Origin: Rickettsia typhi
GTDB lineage: Bacteria > Pseudomonadota > Alphaproteobacteria > Rickettsiales > Rickettsiaceae
Length of the DNA stretch: 15,910 nucleotides
Reading direction: 5' to 3'
Assembly (NCBI GenBank): GCA_945878545.1
Contig: CAMCTQ010000014.1
Coordinates: 1 to 15,910 of the forward strand
A program made the translations under genes and the position numbers. The notes below the pieces were generated by a model. The model ran no database searches. It was given only the letters and a program-made list of their open reading frames with translations, and was not told the origin of the DNA. Of this stretch, positions 14,003 to 15,910 are shown in pieces; the first letter of the stretch is position 1; each line of letters starts with the position of its first letter.

Positions 14003-15646
14003 CTAATATGAACTAATAATGAGAGTGACCAGCATAACAATTAACAAAGATACTACTACAAAAATTGCAGTTTGTTGATTGTGAAAAATAGAGAGCCTGT
14101 TTATTATTTGTTCTTCTAACACATCCAAACGCCATTTTTCATTAACTAACTTCTCGTTACCCTCTCTTGCCCAATATTTATATAAATAAGAAAAACCTCT
14201 GCCAATTTCTTCTAAAATATTTAAAGCTTTTGCCTCTTTTCTTTTTAGTTTTAAATTAATGATGATAATTGTAGAAATACCGAAGATACCAAGTTGTTTC
14301 AAAATTTCATATAGGTAGCTATTACTTTCATAGATTGAAGAAAGATCAGAAGTAATAGGCATGAAGAAGAATCCAATGAATCCCACAACACCAGCTGTTA
14401 TAGTTATTAAAACAAGACTAAGCTTGGTGTAAAAATTTAGCTTTAACTCAATGATTTTTGCTGATTTCAAGCATTCTTTCCAAGGCAAGGTAACAATGCT
14501 GCTTACACTAGCTAGTAATATTACTATATAAAAGACGCTGCCAGAAAATAAACGAGATATTTCTATTTTACTGAAAAAACTCAAAGCAAAAGGAAGGCTT
14601 ATCATTAAGGATATTCCGATGCTAATAGAGGTTAGCAAGATTTTGTTTTTCAATCTGCCAAGCTCCGAGCAAAGTGTGATACCTATTGTATCTCGGAGCG
14701 TAGCAGAAGCTATGCTAAGAAGAGATTTATAAATAATATGGATAAATAAATAGCAGAATACTGCTAAAAGAGTGGATTTATCGCCAGACGCAATAGCGAG
14801 AACCATCACTCCCATAGAAATTATCGATAAATAACATAGTAATGCAAATATATTATCTTCATATAGCGCTTTAAATCCTGCATATAGAACCATCATTAAG
14901 GCTATGTACTTTAAAGGTTCGAATCCAGCAAAAACTTTAATGAGCAAAATTATGGAAAGCTTAGTGGTAAAATTAATTAGGTACAACGAGCCAGAAGCTG
15001 ACGCGCCTTTGTAGTAATTAACTACCCAACCAGAAAATGGAAAAGCGGCAACATTAATTATCATACCGAGAAACATTGTATAAATTATGATATTTGAATA
15101 TTCCGGGTTGCCTAGTAGGTTAGTAACTATAATAATTTCTGATGAGTTATTTTTAGATATAATATGAGCAATTCCAATAAGAATCATATTGCTACTAACT
15201 AGGTGAGTGAGAAAATATCTTTTTGCAATGTTTATACTATTTTGGTGGGTTCCTATAAAAATAATGATAGAAGACATAACCATCATTATTTCAAGACCCG
15301 CAAACATTGAAATAAAATCTTTAGCTAAAAGACTAATAAATATAGAGGCACCATATGCTGAGCCAAGTATTAGTTCATAGTATTTTTTTTGACCCAGTGC
15401 ATAAGCATTAGAAACCAATAGCACAATTAAAAATGCTAAGCCCAGTAATTTACTATAATCATCAAATTCCCATACTAATTTTAAATTATATAATTCATAG
15501 GAATACTCACCTTGTGCTAAAATTAGGAATATTGAACTCGCAACAGGGCCTAAAAGAGCAATAAATTTAAATATTTTGCTATTTTTGTTAGTTATTAACA
15601 AGATAGATACAAAAAATATTATTACAAATGTTGGGTGGAAAAGCAT
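14003..15646 (-). CDS. Antiporter-like membrane subunit (MrpD/NuoL/NuoN family)
   Basis: A 547-residue protein with about 14 predicted membrane helices, from the proton-translocating family shared by Mrp-type cation/proton antiporters and complex I. The charged residues of the proton path are kept: E119 in MFAGLEIMM (helix 5), K229 in NFTTKLS (helix 7), H303 and K307 in FIHIIYKSLL (helix 8), and K360 in FALSFFSKIEI (helix 12). The helix 6-7 region (AAFPFSGWVVNYYKGAS) is typical. An extra C-terminal stretch, with a charged amphipathic region (about 466-515) and a final helix, exceeds the roughly 490 residues of MrpD. AGGA at 15657-15660 is a good ribosome site. It lies 17 nt downstream of another member of the family and 4 nt upstream of heme A synthase. 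Whether it works in a multi-subunit Mrp antiporter or a complex I-like assembly cannot be told from this window. Confidence 0.85.
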   Translation of the reverse strand: MLFHPTFVIIFFVSILLITNKNSKIFKFIALLGPVASSIFLILAQGEYSYELYNLKLVWEFDDYSKLLGLAFLIVLLVSNAYALGQKKYYELILGSAYGASIFISLLAKDFISMFAGLEIMMVMSSIIIFIGTHQNSINIAKRYFLTHLVSSNMILIGIAHIISKNNSSEIIIVTNLLGNPEYSNIIIYTMFLGMIINVAAFPFSGWVVNYYKGASASGSLYLINFTTKLSIILLIKVFAGFEPLKYIALMMVLYAGFKALYEDNIFALLCYLSIISMGVMVLAIASGDKSTLLAVFCYLFIHIIYKSLLSIASATLRDTIGITLCSELGRLKNKILLTSISIGISLMISLPFALSFFSKIEISRLFSGSVFYIVILLASVSSIVTLPWKECLKSAKIIELKLNFYTKLSLVLITITAGVVGFIGFFFMPITSDLSSIYESNSYLYEILKQLGIFGISTIIIINLKLKRKEAKALNILEEIGRGFSYLYKYWAREGNEKLVNEKWRLDVLEEQIINRLSIFHNQQTAIFVVVSLLIVMLVTLIISSY

Positions 15647-15663
15647 TTTTTTGAGTTCCTATT

Positions 15664-15910
15664 TTACATAAAAGTTAGAAAAATATTGATGACTTGCTGA
15701 ATAAAAAAGAAACCAATAACAAAGCTAATACACAATGCTAGGCTTATGAACATAAAAAGAGGCAAAACTTTTTCTTGAATCTTTATCTCATTTTCTACTG
15801 GTTTATAGACAGCAATAATTATTTTAGAAATGTACAAACATGAAAATATAGTGCTGGAAGCAAGGGTTATCATTACAAAAATATTTTGTTGATCTGCAGC
15901 TGCTAGCATT
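15664..15910 (-). CDS. C-terminal part of a second antiporter-like membrane protein (MrpD/NuoN type), cut by the window edge
   Basis: The reverse frame is open from the right edge to a TAA at 15664-15666. The visible 81 residues hold two hydrophobic helices (IFVMITLASSTIFSCLYISK, and LFMFISLALCISFVIGFF) around a short charged loop, resembling the last helices of MrpD/NuoN-type subunits, where a helix ends in a YxxKII pattern. The ATG at 15907-15909 is probably only an internal methionine, since a complete member would be about 480-500 residues. It ends 17 nt before the next antiporter-like gene, so both belong to one transcription unit. The identification is modest because only the tail is seen. 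Confidence 0.6.
   Translation of the reverse strand, partial: MLAAADQQNIFVMITLASSTIFSCLYISKIIIAVYKPVENEIKIQEKVLPLFMFISLALCISFVIGFFFIQQVINIFLTFM

Noticed and set aside
15664..15910. Short 81-aa protein as a complete gene or pseudogene fragment
   Set aside because: The frame is open to the window edge and resembles the tail of a larger membrane protein, so it is cut by the window rather than broken.
1..15910. CRISPR array, prophage, insertion sequence or transposase
   Set aside because: No regularly spaced direct repeats, phage structural genes or transposase motifs were seen; the only repeats are the short palindromic elements.

Overview
The window looks like a piece of a Rickettsia (or very close Rickettsiales) chromosome. 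It is strongly AT-rich. It carries short palindromic elements of the Rickettsia palindromic element (RPE) kind, some lying in frame inside genes. Its gene set fits a small obligate intracellular alphaproteobacterium: a one-gene RND efflux permease with its adaptor, heme A synthase, multi-subunit antiporter-type membrane proteins, a DUF2155 exported protein, and a kinase-like protein resembling the rickettsial secreted lipid kinase Risk1. The species cannot be fixed from the sequence alone.

Left part (1-7207, all minus strand). Reading in the direction of transcription, from right to left: a tiny LptM/YifL-like lipoprotein, overlapping by 4 nt the start of a KdpA-like potassium channel subunit; an M23 endopeptidase lipoprotein whose signal-peptide region is split by a palindromic element; an RND membrane-fusion protein; a gap holding a possible hairpin terminator and a palindromic repeat; and an RND permease whose last residues lie beyond the left edge. 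A plausible sigma-70 promoter for lptM-kdpA lies in the 70 bp divergent gap.

Middle part (7278-9712, plus strand). A TlpA-type thioredoxin overlaps by 23 nt an S49 (SppA/SohB) protease, followed by a DUF2155 exported protein with another palindromic element near its 5' end. All three concern proteins at or beyond the inner membrane, so an envelope-maintenance operon is a reasonable inference.

Right part (9762-15910, minus strand). Two antiporter-like (MrpD/NuoL-type) membrane proteins, heme A synthase (interrupted in frame by a 138-bp palindromic element) and an RluC-family pseudouridine synthase are packed with a 17-nt gap, a 4-nt gap and a TAATG stop-start overlap. The Risk1-like kinase follows 56 bp later. 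Its 3' end runs into a repeat that supplies about 33 C-terminal residues and the stop codon.

Most notable points: (i) five palindromic elements in 16 kb, four of them touching reading frames; (ii) two of them, in the M23 lipoprotein and heme A synthase, read in the same orientation and frame with a shared Arg-Glu-His core; (iii) a KdpA without KdpB or KdpC beside it and with altered residues in three of four selectivity-filter loops; (iv) a 39-residue LptM-like lipoprotein; (v) a Risk1-like kinase whose tail is repeat-encoded. No tRNA, rRNA, CRISPR array, phage or transposase gene was seen.
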